From Artemia franciscana (taxonomy: Eukaryota; Arthropoda; Branchiopoda; Anostraca; Artemiidae), in the NCBI RefSeq assembly GCF_032884065.1, contig NC_088867.1, forward strand, positions 21,954,281-22,018,280: 64,000 nucleotides of DNA, given 5' to 3'. Made by a program: the position numbers and the translations under genes. This document shows, one piece after another, positions 1 to 10,849 of this stretch (position 1 is its first letter; every line of letters begins with the position of its first letter). The notes below the pieces were generated by a model. The model saw nothing but the letters and a program-made list of their open reading frames with translations, made no database searches and was not told the DNA's origin.

Positions 1-1015
1 TAAATGTTCCCGAGTTATTGCATATATGCCATATTGACATTCATAATGCACTTAATGTCTCCTGAATTAGTTCAATATACCTCTCGATATTCACTCGAAA
101 TTTTTACTTAATACTGTTAGTTGTTCCTGAAATATTATAAATGCGCCCTTTTTTTTACCTTTATGTTGACAGTTGCTTTTGACTTTGTTGAACAATGTTT
201 GTTTATTCCCTGAAAGTTTCTACTGTGGTCCATGGAACTTCCTGAGATACTGTCAATATGTCTTTTTGGCAACTTTGATGCACATAGTGCGTTTTGATCA
301 GTACCATCTGTACAATTATCTGAAAGTCGCCTTATTACCCAAAGAAGCTGCTGAGATATTTTTGATATGCCCTTTTTTCAACCTGAATGCATGTAGTATC
401 TTATCGTTGAATTCAATTTGCTCTCTGATCATTCCTTGAAAGTTAAACTTGATATCAACAGCTGTTCGTGACATGTTTGTGGACACTGTCTTTTGACTAT
501 TTCTTCGGGATTTATCTCAACATGCACCGAAGATTTCAGCTTTATACTTTAAGCAATTCTTGTTATATTATATCAACTTTAAGCGATTCTTGTTATATTA
601 TAGGTTCATCATTTTGACGAAATGGATGCACATCGTGTCTTTCGATTTAGTTTAGAATCCTCCCCCAGAATCCTCTGAAAGCGTCTACTAAATACTCTTA
701 GCCGCTCTTGATATTTTGCAGACGCGCCCTTTCGACTTCTTAGGTGTACATAGTATACTTTGATTTTGTTCGACACCCTCCTCACCAATGATTGAAGGTT
801 ACAACTTAATACCCTTAGAAATTACTAAGATATTGGAGATGTGCTCTTTTGACTACTTGGATGCACATATATTCTTATGATTCAGTTCGATTTTCTTCTC
901 AACCTTCTCCTTAAAGTTTAAACTTAAAACCCCTAGCTGCTCAGTTATTGTATACTAGCCATTTTGACAATCATGATATTAGTCTACTTTTAGTCTACTT
1001 TCATGTTTAATTCCT
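1..1015. repeat. Degenerate tandem satellite, units about 115-130 bp
   Basis: The phrases 'cttagtgtctttcgattcagtt', 'cctgaaagtt', 'acttaatac', 'gttcttgatattt' and 'gcccttttgac' recur in the same order roughly every 115-130 bases in diverged form. A related block lies at 38010-39110. I see no coding sense; the 88-codon ORF here is made of the repeat. Family not recognised. Confidence 0.6.
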
Positions 1016-1400
1016 GGTGTGACATGTTGAGAGCCAAAATAATTGGACAATATCAACGCGGTAGCTCCCGAAAATGTCTGGGACAGCACTGCAACGCAAC
1101 TGTGACCATGACTGGGGTCTCATTCGGAACCGGTTTTTGACTGATTGGAAACCAGTCACATCTGGATTGCCTCGTGGGTTGGACCTCACTTCCTCAAGGC
1201 CATGGTCACACAACAATTGCATGCGCAATCAGTTAGCAATTCTAGTCTCCAAACAGTTGCCCTGTGGCCGCTGGGCCTTAGTCGCTCCTGTGCCGTTCTT
1301 GATAGTGCAAATGCGTCTTTCTTACGACCTTGTTACACGTAGTACACCTTCCTGACTCTCATACAGTTCACCACCCTTCTCACCATCCCCGAAGACCTTA
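1016..1400. other. GC-richer unique segment, no gene assigned
   Basis: This stretch is clearly less AT-rich than its surroundings and interrupts the satellite style. Open frames of 60-90 codons exist on both strands, but none shows a domain I recognise. It could be an old gene or transposon fragment. Confidence 0.3.
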
Positions 1401-1459
1401 CTCAATTGGATTTCACTAAAAGGGGTACCAGAATTGATACTAAGTAAAATACGCTTAGC

Positions 1460-1460
<1 letters not shown>

Positions 1461-1554
<94 letters not shown>
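1461..1554. repeat. (AT)n microsatellite
   Basis: About 46 uninterrupted AT dinucleotides. It produces meaningless Ile-Tyr repeat ORFs. Confidence 0.95.
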
Positions 1555-1556
<2 letters not shown>

Positions 1557-2407
1557 CCAAAAACTAATCCATGCTACCCCCGCCCCTCCTTAGGTAGTGC
1601 TCATTTTCACATTTAGCATTTATCTTGTATTGACTAATTCAGTTTTAAGGAACACATTTGTATCTGTGCTTTTCCTATATCACAAAATGTTCCAGGAAAG
1701 TCTAAAAGGATTTGTTAATAGTAAGCATAATTACATGTGAAGAAAAAAGGTTTTCTTCATATGGTCTTGAGGTTTTCGCTCTTGTAATGTATTTAGCCAG
1801 TATTCAAAATTTATCCTTTTATACATTTTTTAGTTCGGAAATATTTATTGTCTATTGTCTGCAAATGATTGACTTTTCTTTTCTTTTCTAGATAATGAAG
1901 TAGCTGGGCAGTAAATTTCGGACAGTAAATTTTTCTGTACAAGCCTGTTCTCTGTTGCATTCGTCTTTTTGTGTATAGACGCTTATATTTACATAAAAAG
2001 ACAGTGCAGCAGAACTGGTTTCTTATAATTTTAAAGTTTAAATAAAAAAAAACAAGGGTTCTAAACCTCAAGTTAAATAAAATCTCAGTAAAATACACGT
2101 ATATTTTTTTTGCTCCCCTTTTTATATTTTACTAAAAAAATAGAACCCTCAAAAAATTTTTAATCAATTTTGCTTCAATTTTTTGCTTATCCTTCACCTA
2201 ACGAATTTACTGCTCATTGAAGCTGTGCAATTATGTGGCAGAAGACAGTAGGAAGGATATTCGAAAATTTATTAGGGAAAACAGAATTCGACAGAATAGT
2301 GACATACTAAGCGGAGCAGGCTTGAACAGTGATTGTGCTGATGGACTTAAGTTGATATGCAAGTTTTTAAAGGATATTAATCGGATAAATCTTATATGAA
2401 CCAAGTG
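1555..2407. other. AT-rich flank of the MULE, nothing recognised
   Basis: No repeat structure or domain seen. A 60-codon plus-strand ORF (2217-2399) reads like ordinary protein rather than low-complexity sequence and ends just before the MULE, but I cannot assign it to a family. Confidence 0.4.
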
Positions 2408-2416
2408 GTATAGGGA
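2408..2416. repeat. Left 9-bp target site duplication of the MULE
   Basis: GTATAGGGA here is repeated exactly at 33319-33327, immediately outside the two ends of the long inverted repeats. Nine bases is the duplication length typical of the Mutator/MULE superfamily. Confidence 0.85.
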
Positions 2417-4165
2417 GGGACACCACCCTTTGACAAATGGAAAAACACAGCATGTAAGCCTATATAAAAAGGTACTATCCAATCTCTCTATAGATACAAA
2501 TATTTTTGCCATCTAGTTGGATAATTTGGCAATCTCTATAGCAATATTTAAATTTGTCAACTAGTTCACAAGGAAATTTGCCCCAGAAAACTATTCCTTT
2601 TCCAACTAGTTGACCAGTAATTCCTCCCCAGCAACACTTTCTTTCCAACTAGCTAGAAACAAACATTGCCACAGAAACACTTCTATTAACCATCTAGTTG
2701 GCAAGTAACTTTTCCCCAGAAAAACATTTTCTTTTTCAACTAGCTTGAAAAAGCTGTCACCCCAGAAACTCTTCTGTTAACCATCTAGTTAGCAAGTTAC
2801 TTACCTGGTCCCAAAGTGAGATTGAATTTTTCAAAGCTTGGAGGTTTGATCCTCCCATCTGTTTAAAGAAAACAGGTGCATAATTGAAGTTTTGATCTTT
2901 TCTATCTTGCATTTTATTAGCAAAGGCCTAAATGCTATTTGTTCCTTTATTTATCTGTCTTGTTTCTTTTCTTTATGTAAGGATGTTTTTGTCTCAGTTT
3001 TGATACTCTTTTTTTTTTACAAATGACCTATACTAGAAGCTCATTTTCAAGATTTTGACCTACTTCAGGATCCCTGGTCCCAAAGGTATGGCTAAATTTC
3101 TAGAAGCTATGAGGCTTACTCTGTTAAAAATAGTAATTGAAGCTTTTTCATTACTATCTAACCTTTAGTGGGTCTAAAGAAAGGTTTTTATTGGTAAATG
3201 TAATGTTATATGCCTATATCATCTTTTTTTTATATAAATCATTAGTGGTAAAATGTGTAAGATTGTCAAAGTTTTTAGTAACCACAATATATTATACCCA
3301 TTGCTAAGTGCAGTTCTAAAATCTAGGGGGTGTTTTTGTTTCTTTGATGGATGTCCCAAAATAGATATAGGCTATTCCCATGAAAAAACCCTGAAGTGTT
3401 TTTTAAATTCTAGGGAAATTCCCTCTCAATTGATGCTGCAGTTGAACTCTTGATCCATCCCTAAGAAAACAATTTACCAAGCTCAACTATTTTTCAAAAC
3501 AGAGAAAAAACCATCATTTAAAATTTTAACAAGCTTAGTTTAAAGTTCTACCCTTAATAATCAGCTTTGCTATAGGCATATAATCCCAACAATAATCAAA
3601 TTTGTCAACTAGTTGACGAAAAAAAAATGCCCCAGAAAAATATTCACTTTCCAACTAGTTGGCAAGTAATTTCTCCCAGGCCACACTTACTTTCCAACTA
3701 GTTGGCAAGTAATTTCTTCCAGACATTTTCTTTCCAACTAGTTGGCAAGTAATTTCTCCCAAAAACATTTTCTTTCCGACTAGCTAAAACAAACATTGCC
3801 CCAGAAACACTTCCATTAACCATCTAGTTGGCAAGTAGGCCTAACTTTTCCCCAGAAAAATTTTTATTAACCAGCTAGCTGATGAAAAACTTTGCCCCAG
3901 AAAACATTTCCTTTTCCAACTAGCTGGAAAAAGTTATTGCCCTAGAAAAAATTCTGCATACCAACTAACTAACAAACAAAATTACCCCAGAAACACTAAA
4001 TTAATCAACTTTACTGTGAAATCTCTTTGGATACAACCTTTTCTGCAGAAAAACAACTTTCCACTCGTAAATTTCTATCTGGCGCTAAGATCCAACTTTG
4101 CCGTTTTTTCATTTGAAGACAAGTCAAACAACTGGCACGATTGACCTTTAATGTAGAAGAAAAGC
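2417..4165 (+). repeat. Left terminal inverted repeat of the MULE
   Basis: Reverse complement of 31628-33318 over essentially its whole length, with point changes and small indels. It contains short subrepeats built on 'AACTAGTTGG' or 'ATCTAGTTGGCAAGTAA' alternating with 'CCCCAGAAA' at about 40-60 base spacing. No ORF of note. Confidence 0.88.
3600..3960. repeat. Subterminal array of CCAACTAGTTGG palindromes (left)
   Basis: The perfect 12-bp palindrome CCAACTAGTTGG occurs at 3651-3662, 3694-3705 and 3734-3745, spaced about 40-43 bases. Variants (CTAGCTGG, CATCTAGTTGG) continue on both sides. Mirror copies lie at 31968-31979 and 32011-32022. Regularly spaced subterminal motifs are a known form of transposase binding site; that role is inferred here. 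Confidence 0.65.
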
Positions 4166-4189
4166 TGTTGTTATTCTGGGATTATTAAG

Positions 4190-4370
4190 AAATTTTTCCC
4201 CCAGAAAACTATTCCTTATCCAACCAGTTGACAATTAGTTTCTCCTCAACAGTATTTTCTTTCCAACAAGCTAGAAACAAACATTGCCACAGAAACACTT
4301 CTATTAAACATCTAGTTGGCAAGTAACTTTTCCCCCGAAAAATTTTCATTAGTCAAGTAGTTGATGACGG
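4190..4370 (+). repeat. Extra copy of the MULE subterminal repeat
   Basis: This stretch repeats the order of motifs seen at 2565-2740 (CCCCAGAAAACTATTCC, then GCTAGAAACAAACATTGCC, then CATCTAGTTGGCAAGTAAC). It lies just inside the left inverted repeat, with no matching second copy seen on the right. Confidence 0.6.
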
Positions 4371-6346
4371 TAAAATTTGATTTTTTCGGCTGCTTTTAAG
4401 TTGGAAATATAAAGTTTTGAAAGGAAGACTATCCTTAGTCACTTCTATTGGAACTTCCTTTGGTCAGAAATTTCTCAATTTGTGTACTAAATTTTGCGCA
4501 ACTTTTATTTGCACGGTATAAAATGCTTCGTTTACGTAAAAAAAAACAACAGATTTTCACAGTATCACCCGCGTTTTCTAGGCTTCTTTTGAGAAGCTTC
4601 ACCTGAATGCTGCAACTTGATGGAATTCTTCTTAGGGTTTTTGGTGTCACTACCCCTGTGATAATTACACATGAAATTTTAGTCCAAATTGATAATGCTA
4701 GGCGAAGTTAACGCTGCATCCTGAACTTTCGGAACCACACTACTTCTGGGCTGTCCAGTAGCTAGCCAGTTCTTGTCTTCTTCTGGCGAAACGAAAACTA
4801 GCTTAACTTCTTTTAATTTTTAGCCCTGACTCGAATCCTAACTAAAACTTAAAGTACTATGTAAAAATTAATCTCTTTTATTGATTGTACGATTATTGAT
4901 CACAGAATCAAAGTTAAAAACGAAACAGTCACAAAACAAGAAAAATCAAAGAAAAAGAATTTCACAGCTTTATGAGACCATTTTTAATCATTTTGAAAAT
5001 AACTGATGTTAAGAAAAAGAAATGATGAAAACAATGACAGAAGTGTCTTTGTGTTTCCATTGCTTCAAGGTTTTTGCTTCCTTAGCCATGTTTGAGAACC
5101 ATTGGAACATATCCCCAGATGTAGCTAAATTAAGTGATAATGATCCATCATAAACAAGCGTTTAATTAGCGGCTTTCTGTGCAAACTGACAGTAAGACCA
5201 CTTACAGGCCAGCTAGTCTTGTAATTAAGTGAAGTCTAGCTGTAACTAAAAACCAACTGTTCTTCTAAAAACTAGGATAAAAATACGAGCATAAACTGCA
5301 AGTAGGAAGAGAGAAAAAAAAATAAAAACTTCAAGCTAGAAATAACAAAATTAGTTTGAATAAAAAAAATTACTGAAAACAAATACTGATAAGGCAATAG
5401 CGGTGAACAAAATAAAGCTTTGTAAAAAAAAGTGTCTTCCAATTAATTGGAAAAAAATTACTCAAAAAAAATATTGATATTGCGATAGCGGTGAACAAAA
5501 TAAAGATTTGACAAAAAAATTTGAACTAGCAAATTTGGTCTGTTGACTTAAAGCTATGTTTCCAAAGGGTCCAGCAAAAACATTGTACCGAATCCCGTGT
5601 AGTGTATTTCGCATCCGTGTTTCCACAGAAGCGAAATACGTATGCAAATTTTCAGACAAACTTAAAAACCCTGTACAAGGAATGGCTATACTTAGGATGC
5701 AGCTTATAATCAGCAGAACTTTAGTTGCGTAGGAAGGAAAACTATGAATTGTGGTGAATAGCAAGCATCTTAATGCTCTTTTACAATTAAACTCTGACAA
5801 TTTTGTGCCTAAATATCCGGACAGTGTTGAAGTATTTCAACTCAATCTCGGTGAAAAATTGCCAGATCGAATGCGCCAATTTTTGGATGCGAATGATAAA
5901 TTCTTGTTTGGTTGCAAAATTTGAACTATGCGAAAACATAGCTTAAGAAATACTAAGCGTCTACTTTTAGCTGTAGGTGACCATGGCTGAGCTCTTAGCT
6001 ACACACCAGAATTTGAAAAGAACAATCCCTCTAAGAGATACATTCGACTAGACAAACGTAGAAAATGCAAAACAGACAACCGACAACGTTACCTATCCTC
6101 GAGAAAACACAATAAGCATATGTACCATGGTCTCAGCCCAAAAATAACGAAAAAAGCTAAAAAAAAGTCCACAAATATTTTTCCAATCACTTTCCCAACC
6201 GCTTCTCTCCTTTAGAGTCTCTGGGAAATAACAATTACTACTTGTCAACTAATTCTAACTGTCAGTTTTACTTAATGCTATTTAAAAAACATGTTAAAAA
6301 AACAACAAAACAAAGCAATAATACCGCCATATATTAATATTTTATA
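4371..6346. other. MULE interior left of the gene, non-coding
   Basis: About 2 kb between the left inverted repeat and the 3' end of the transposase gene. Only short ORFs without recognisable domains. Apart from the MITE candidate at 5552-5943 nothing structured stands out. Confidence 0.5.
5552..5943. mobile_element. Candidate PIF/Harbinger-type MITE
   Basis: A 392-bp segment starting AGCTATGTTT and ending with its exact complement AAACATAGCT, bordered by TAA on both sides (5549-5551 and 5944-5946). A 3-bp TAA duplication is typical of PIF/Harbinger elements. Only 10 bases of inverted repeat are perfect, so chance is not excluded. Confidence 0.4.
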
Positions 6347-6431
6347 TTATGTCACCATGTGTGAAAAACCAGAAAAAAATGTTTTCAAAAAGCTATTGAA
6401 AACTTGTTGAAACAGAAAAAAAGGCGATTCA

Positions 6432-8051
6432 TTAGCGTTTCTGTTTCGGCGGAGGAGGAGGCTCAAACGACAAAGGTAATAAATCAACATCAGGGTCGTC
6501 GGGACCACCCACGTATGTTTCATACGATGGAGTGTCGTGATACATAGCCCGGTAGCCGTCTTCCGTCCGCTCAACCACTTTAGCAAGTAGCTTGCCGTAG
6601 TGTTTACCCTTGACACCTACCGTGTTCACCATAATAAATCTTCCCACGAACTCTTCATCCCCATCAACACTAGCAGCAAAACTAACGTCTTGGGAAGAAA
6701 CTTCTTCATTCCAATCTGATGGAGTTGACAATTTGCCCGGTTTCTTGCAGCGTTTGCTGGGATATTTTATACCAACGCCATGTCTTGCGGCAACATATTT
6801 TACGGCGCATGTTCGGTCGATCCTATAATACCATTTAAGAGCTGCAGCTATGGTCTTACAGCTCGGCTTAGATATCCTGTTATGGGACTCGACGGCATTG
6901 GTAGTCGCAGGCAAGACGTCCCACTCTCTATCAGTGAATTCGGAAAGGGCCTTGCAAATCATCTTTAAGTTATTTGCCCTAGACCAAAACGAAACCCAGC
7001 TAGCAGCTTGACTCCATCCGTCACAGTATCGTAGAGCAGCAGCCGATATGAGACAAGGAAAGGCCTTCAAAAGCTTTTGGTCTGGCTTGCCAGACAAAAC
7101 ACTAAAACACAGTTCAGCTTGTTGTTTGTTAGGAGCAGATTCGAGCAGCCGAGTAACAGATTTGAATTCACAGACCTCGTCCTTAGTACTGCAGATTTTC
7201 TGAGATATTTTATTCACGGATCGCCAAAAGTGGACACGACATCCCCGTATTCGAATTAAGCTCTGCTGTATATCGTCACTTTCATTGAAAGTTGACTGGC
7301 TTTCAACGGCCGACTTGAGACCTTGCTTCTGTGCCTCAGAGAAATCAGCGATAACAATCAAGTTTACCGGACAATAGTCTGGATGTTTTTTCTTCACCTC
7401 GTCAAAGAGAACTCCAAAAGCACTCTTATAGGCGCCTCTATCCAAATTAGACATAAGCACCCTGGCAACAGTAACGTATTGCAAAATTTCGCTGTCATAT
7501 ACAACAACATTCAGCAGATATTTGAAAGGGTGGAACGTTCCAGGGTAGGTAACATCAGGAATAAAAAAATCAGCTTTTGCCAGGACATCGATGTGAATGT
7601 CGAACATTAAAAGACAAAGAGAATTGCCTTGATCCAAAGAGAAAAAATGTAGGTACTTTAGGGTGGCCTGCTGCATTTCAAGGTTGATCTGTTCGTCATC
7701 GTTTTGAAACAATGGTATTTCCTTAAGCATAGCCTCGTTAAAGGTTTCAAGAAATCGAGGAAGAGAATCAGGCCCCTTCCGCACTGCATCAACAAACTTT
7801 CTGACGCGGTCCAAATTAACCGCAGCTAAATTCCTTTCGCCCAAAATATAACCAACACCAACCCCTTTATGAATCTCAGAAACTGTCAATGTTGGGTCAC
7901 GTGCTACAGCCCCTACAATGTCAGAACGAACCCTAGAGACTAGACGGTTTTCCGGTGGCCGGGCGTGAGAGTGGAGTCGTCCATCATCATTGCTAAAGGA
8001 AATGACCCACCGTCGATGATCTTTCTTTTTGACAGGACAAACGAAAGCTAT
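6432..8051 (-). CDS. 3' part of the MULE gene: zinc-finger end and DDE transposase
   Basis: Plain DNA-transposon gene, downstream part. The open frame technically begins at 8105, but its first 18 codons are read from the inserted LTR; the native sequence starts at 8051. Counting from 8105: Cys23 and the pair HSH (45-47) complete a WRKY-GCM1-like Cys/His finger whose first cysteines lie at 25380-25390. Then comes a MULE catalytic core: Asp184 in DVTYPG, Asp254 in IADFSEA, a CRVH motif at 289-292, and Glu406 in TTNAVESHNR, the order D-D-(C..H)-E known from MULE transposases. The C-terminus ends in a proline run and KQKR. No stop or frameshift is visible in this half. The product should cut and join element ends, binding the long inverted repeats. 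The gene is interrupted only by the LTR element, whose CTAT duplication lies at both junctions. Confidence 0.85.
   Translation of the reverse strand: MAFVCPVKKKDHRRWVISFSNDDGRLHSHARPPENRLVSRVRSDIVGAVARDPTLTVSEIHKGVGVGYILGERNLAAVNLDRVRKFVDAVRKGPDSLPRFLETFNEAMLKEIPLFQNDDEQINLEMQQATLKYLHFFSLDQGNSLCLLMFDIHIDVLAKADFFIPDVTYPGTFHPFKYLLNVVVYDSEILQYVTVARVLMSNLDRGAYKSAFGVLFDEVKKKHPDYCPVNLIVIADFSEAQKQGLKSAVESQSTFNESDDIQQSLIRIRGCRVHFWRSVNKISQKICSTKDEVCEFKSVTRLLESAPNKQQAELCFSVLSGKPDQKLLKAFPCLISAAALRYCDGWSQAASWVSFWSRANNLKMICKALSEFTDREWDVLPATTNAVESHNRISKPSCKTIAAALKWYYRIDRTCAVKYVAARHGVGIKYPSKRCKKPGKLSTPSDWNEEVSSQDVSFAASVDGDEEFVGRFIMVNTVGVKGKHYGKLLAKVVERTEDGYRAMYHDTPSYETYVGGPDDPDVDLLPLSFEPPPPPKQKR
8048..8051. 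repeat. Left 4-bp target duplication (CTAT) of the LTR retroelement
   Basis: CTAT directly precedes the TG of the left LTR and directly follows the CA of the right LTR at 25372-25375. Four bases fits Ty3/Gypsy integrases. Confidence 0.85.
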
Positions 8052-9267
8052 TGTAACATATAGACCAGCCCCCCCCTTTATAAAATTCAGGACCAAATCC
8101 CTCATTCACATCCCCTTAGGAATCCTCAAATATAGGACCAAATCTCTCATCCATACTCTTCTAGGAACTCTTAAATTCAGGACTAAATTTCTCAGTCACA
8201 CCCCTTTAGTAAATTTCAATTTGAAAAAGGTTTGGATAAAATCATTTAGAATTTAACAGTTGCTAAATTTATCAAGTCTGCATGGTCCAACGCAATTAGA
8301 CTACATGCATTTAGATAAAACTACAATTAAAACTACAAATTAGACTACATGTATTTGCATGGTCCAACGCAATTAGACTACATGCATTTAGATAAAACTA
8401 CAATTAAAACTACAAATTAGACTACATGTATTTGCATAGTCCAACGCAATTAGACTACATGCATTTAGATAAAACTACAATTAAAACTACAAATTAGACT
8501 ACATGCATTTGCATGGTCCAACGCAATTAGACTACATGCATTTAGATAAAACTACAATTAAAACTACAAATTAGACTACATGTATTTGCATAGTCCAACG
8601 CAATTAGACTACATGCATTTAGATAAAAAAAAATGTTACTTAACAAAGTAACCAGTTATTCTGACCTATGGGTTTTTCTCAAAACCAAAAGAGAAATCCT
8701 TTGCCAAAGAATAGCTTTTGGATGCGCGATTAGTCACATGATCAAATATTACCAATAGTAGTGGAGGCCAACTTCCACAGGTCACTAAGCCTGTCTGGCG
8801 GGTGTTTGTTGATAGAAATCGAGCGTTAGATATATGAGCCCAATGCTAGGGCGAATAGTTTAGTTTTATGGAAGGATTCGAATGCATTAGATCAATTTTT
8901 CATGTTCACCTTTTAGTGCAATAAGACATTGAAGCTATTTTGTCAATAGTTGTATATTGTAAGTAAATAAACCTTATTGTATTTAATCATCTTCTGTCTA
9001 TGTATTAGGGCAGCAGGTACAGTTCCTCTAGCTTTCAGGCACGGTCCCAAGGGAATTTACATTTGTTTCAAGAGACCTCGAAAAACACCGAGATGGTTCT
9101 GTCTCCCAGGTTACCGGGGATTCTATACGAAGCCTTTTTATTTTATTAATAATTTAGCTCCCATATCCACATCAAACTATTAAGACTTAGAAAAGTCCCA
9201 AGCAACTCCACGCAAACCCCCTTTAAAATAAACTCAAGAAGATTTAACAAAAAACCACCCCGTAACA
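8052..9267 (+). repeat. Left LTR
   Basis: 1,216 bp, TG...CA. Differs from the right LTR by one C in a C-run near the start, one A/G change and a few bases near the end. Contains a 77-bp tandem repeat. The 68-codon ORF inside is present in both LTRs and is probably not a gene. Confidence 0.92.
8280..8630 (+). repeat. 77-bp tandem repeat inside the left LTR, about 4.5 copies
   Basis: Units begin 'gcatggtccaacgcaattag' (or 'gcatagtcc') at 8280, 8357, 8434, 8511 and a partial one at 8588. The same array is at about 24384-24733 in the right LTR. Each unit itself holds 'ttagactacatg' twice. Repeats in the U3 part of LTRs often act as enhancers; that is inference here. Confidence 0.9.
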
Positions 9268-9269
9268 TA

Positions 9270-9282
9270 TGGCGCGGTCGGG
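9270..9282 (+). other. Primer-binding-site-like sequence
   Basis: TGGCGCGGTCGGG two bases after the left LTR. TGG is complementary to the CCA end of a tRNA, as expected for a primer site. I could not match it to a particular tRNA. Confidence 0.6.
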
Positions 9283-9590
9283 TAAAGAAAGCAGGAAAAG
9301 GAACTGAAAGTACCTACGCAATTAATGCCTACTAACATAGACAAATATGATTACTTACATTTTAATTTTGATTTTTAAGTGCAGTGCAATTTTACCTAGC
9401 TTTTTGAATTTTTAGGTGCAGTGCGATTTTATTTCTATTTTTGCATTTTTTCTATATAGGTATACCCCATTCAAAAAATATCAAAATCTTTAAGAAATTA
9501 AAATAAAAAAAAAAACAGTAAAAATTAAAAAAAATTTTGAGATTATTTTAAACCGCATATTTAAAAAAAAAAAAAAAGTCTACAATAAAT

Positions 9591-10772
9591 ATGGACCAGG
9601 AAAAAGATGAAATATTAAAAGCGCAGCAAATTATTGCAACTTCGGTAGAAATTGCAAAATCATTACCAGAATATGAAGCAGATACGGACGTTGATCAATT
9701 CAACATCCATTTAGGGCAATTTGTGGAAATGACAAAAATTGACCTAAAAGTATTAAAAAATATGTTACTTTTAAGACTGAAAGGACAGGCGCTAACATTT
9801 CTAAAACAAATCGAAAACTCGATAGGTACAGAAGCAACCTCAACCATTAACTCAATAGAATTATTGCAACAGGCCTTCCAGAAAAGATTCATTGACACAA
9901 GTTCATTGAATAAACTAAAACATGGCCTAGTTACTTTCGAACAGACCCAAAACGTTCGTGAGTACTTGCATAAGGTTAGAATCGCAACAGAAGCGCGATA
10001 CGGTCCAGGAGAAGGGGAATTATATGAAAAAATCATACTAAATGCATTTAAGCAGGGACTAAACCCAAAGTTATACCGCCTTTTGATAGCTAAAAATATT
10101 GATAACCTAGAACTAGCAGTTCAGGAAATAGAAAGAGCCGTAGAAATTGATTCGATTGTCCTGCAGCATCAAAAAATGTCAATAAATGCTGTAGAAAGCA
10201 AAGCCCCTGTAAGATCAAGGGATTCCTCTCCGCGATTTTTCTCCCGAGAATCATCGCCCAAACCTGTTCGAAATCAAATTCGAACCACCACACCACCAAG
10301 ACAAGTACGTTTTGCCCCCAATAATCAATTAAGGGCACAAACTAACAATGAACCATTAAGGTGCTACACATGTAACCGATTAGGACACATCGCAAGAAAT
10401 TGTTTTGCAAACAATAATAATCGACCAAACATTAGGGGAACGGGTAACCGTTTGTCCAGGGGGACAAACTATAGTGGGTACGCCCCAAGAGGTGATCGAG
10501 GAAACACCTTTGTAACAGGAGGTAATTATCCCACCCAAAGTCGAAATTTCCAACGCAATACATATCAATATCAAGGAGGGTATCGTGGAAGAACAAATCA
10601 ACCCAGTAATAGTTGGAACAGAAATACAAGAGAAAATTACATCAGCCGACGGCAGCCATATAATAGCTCCATCTCAAGTAATAACCAAGGAACCCAAAAC
10701 AGAACAAATGAAAATTCTACATCTAACATCTGGGAATCCCAGGGAAACGATATAAGCCCCCAAAATTCGTAG
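9591..10772 (+). CDS. gag: gag of the LTR retroelement
   Basis: 393 codons. The first 190 residues are helical and contain the kind of sequence seen in Gypsy capsid regions. A single CCHC zinc knuckle, CYTCNRLGHIARNC, lies near residue 260, the nucleic-acid-binding motif of nucleocapsids. The C-terminal third is rich in Asn, Arg, Gln and Gly. It starts about 320 bases after the left LTR and is followed after 77 bases by pol in another frame. The frame is open over its length. Confidence 0.85.
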   Translation: MDQEKDEILKAQQIIATSVEIAKSLPEYEADTDVDQFNIHLGQFVEMTKIDLKVLKNMLLLRLKGQALTFLKQIENSIGTEATSTINSIELLQQAFQKRFIDTSSLNKLKHGLVTFEQTQNVREYLHKVRIATEARYGPGEGELYEKIILNAFKQGLNPKLYRLLIAKNIDNLELAVQEIERAVEIDSIVLQHQKMSINAVESKAPVRSRDSSPRFFSRESSPKPVRNQIRTTTPPRQVRFAPNNQLRAQTNNEPLRCYTCNRLGHIARNCFANNNNRPNIRGTGNRLSRGTNYSGYAPRGDRGNTFVTGGNYPTQSRNFQRNTYQYQGGYRGRTNQPSNSWNRNTRENYISRRQPYNSSISSNNQGTQNRTNENSTSNIWESQGNDISPQNS

Positions 10773-10849
10773 GACCAAAATTTGGTGGCAAAATAATTTA
10801 TAGGTCCCCCCCAGTAATAATACCATTTTTAAGTGCAAATAATAATAAG

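Noticed and set aside
1074-1355. 93-codon ORF in the GC-richer segment
   Set aside because: Open frames exist on both strands with no recognised domain, so I list only the segment.
8052-8105. Start of the 557-codon ORF at 8105 as a true start codon
   Set aside because: The first 18 codons are LTR sequence; the native gene is entered at 8051.
8280-8630. CRISPR-like array
   Set aside because: The repeats are contiguous 77-bp units without unique spacers, inside an LTR of a eukaryotic element.
8977-9183. 68-codon ORF in each LTR (also 25081-25287)
   Set aside because: Identical because the LTRs are identical; no domain and no expected LTR protein.
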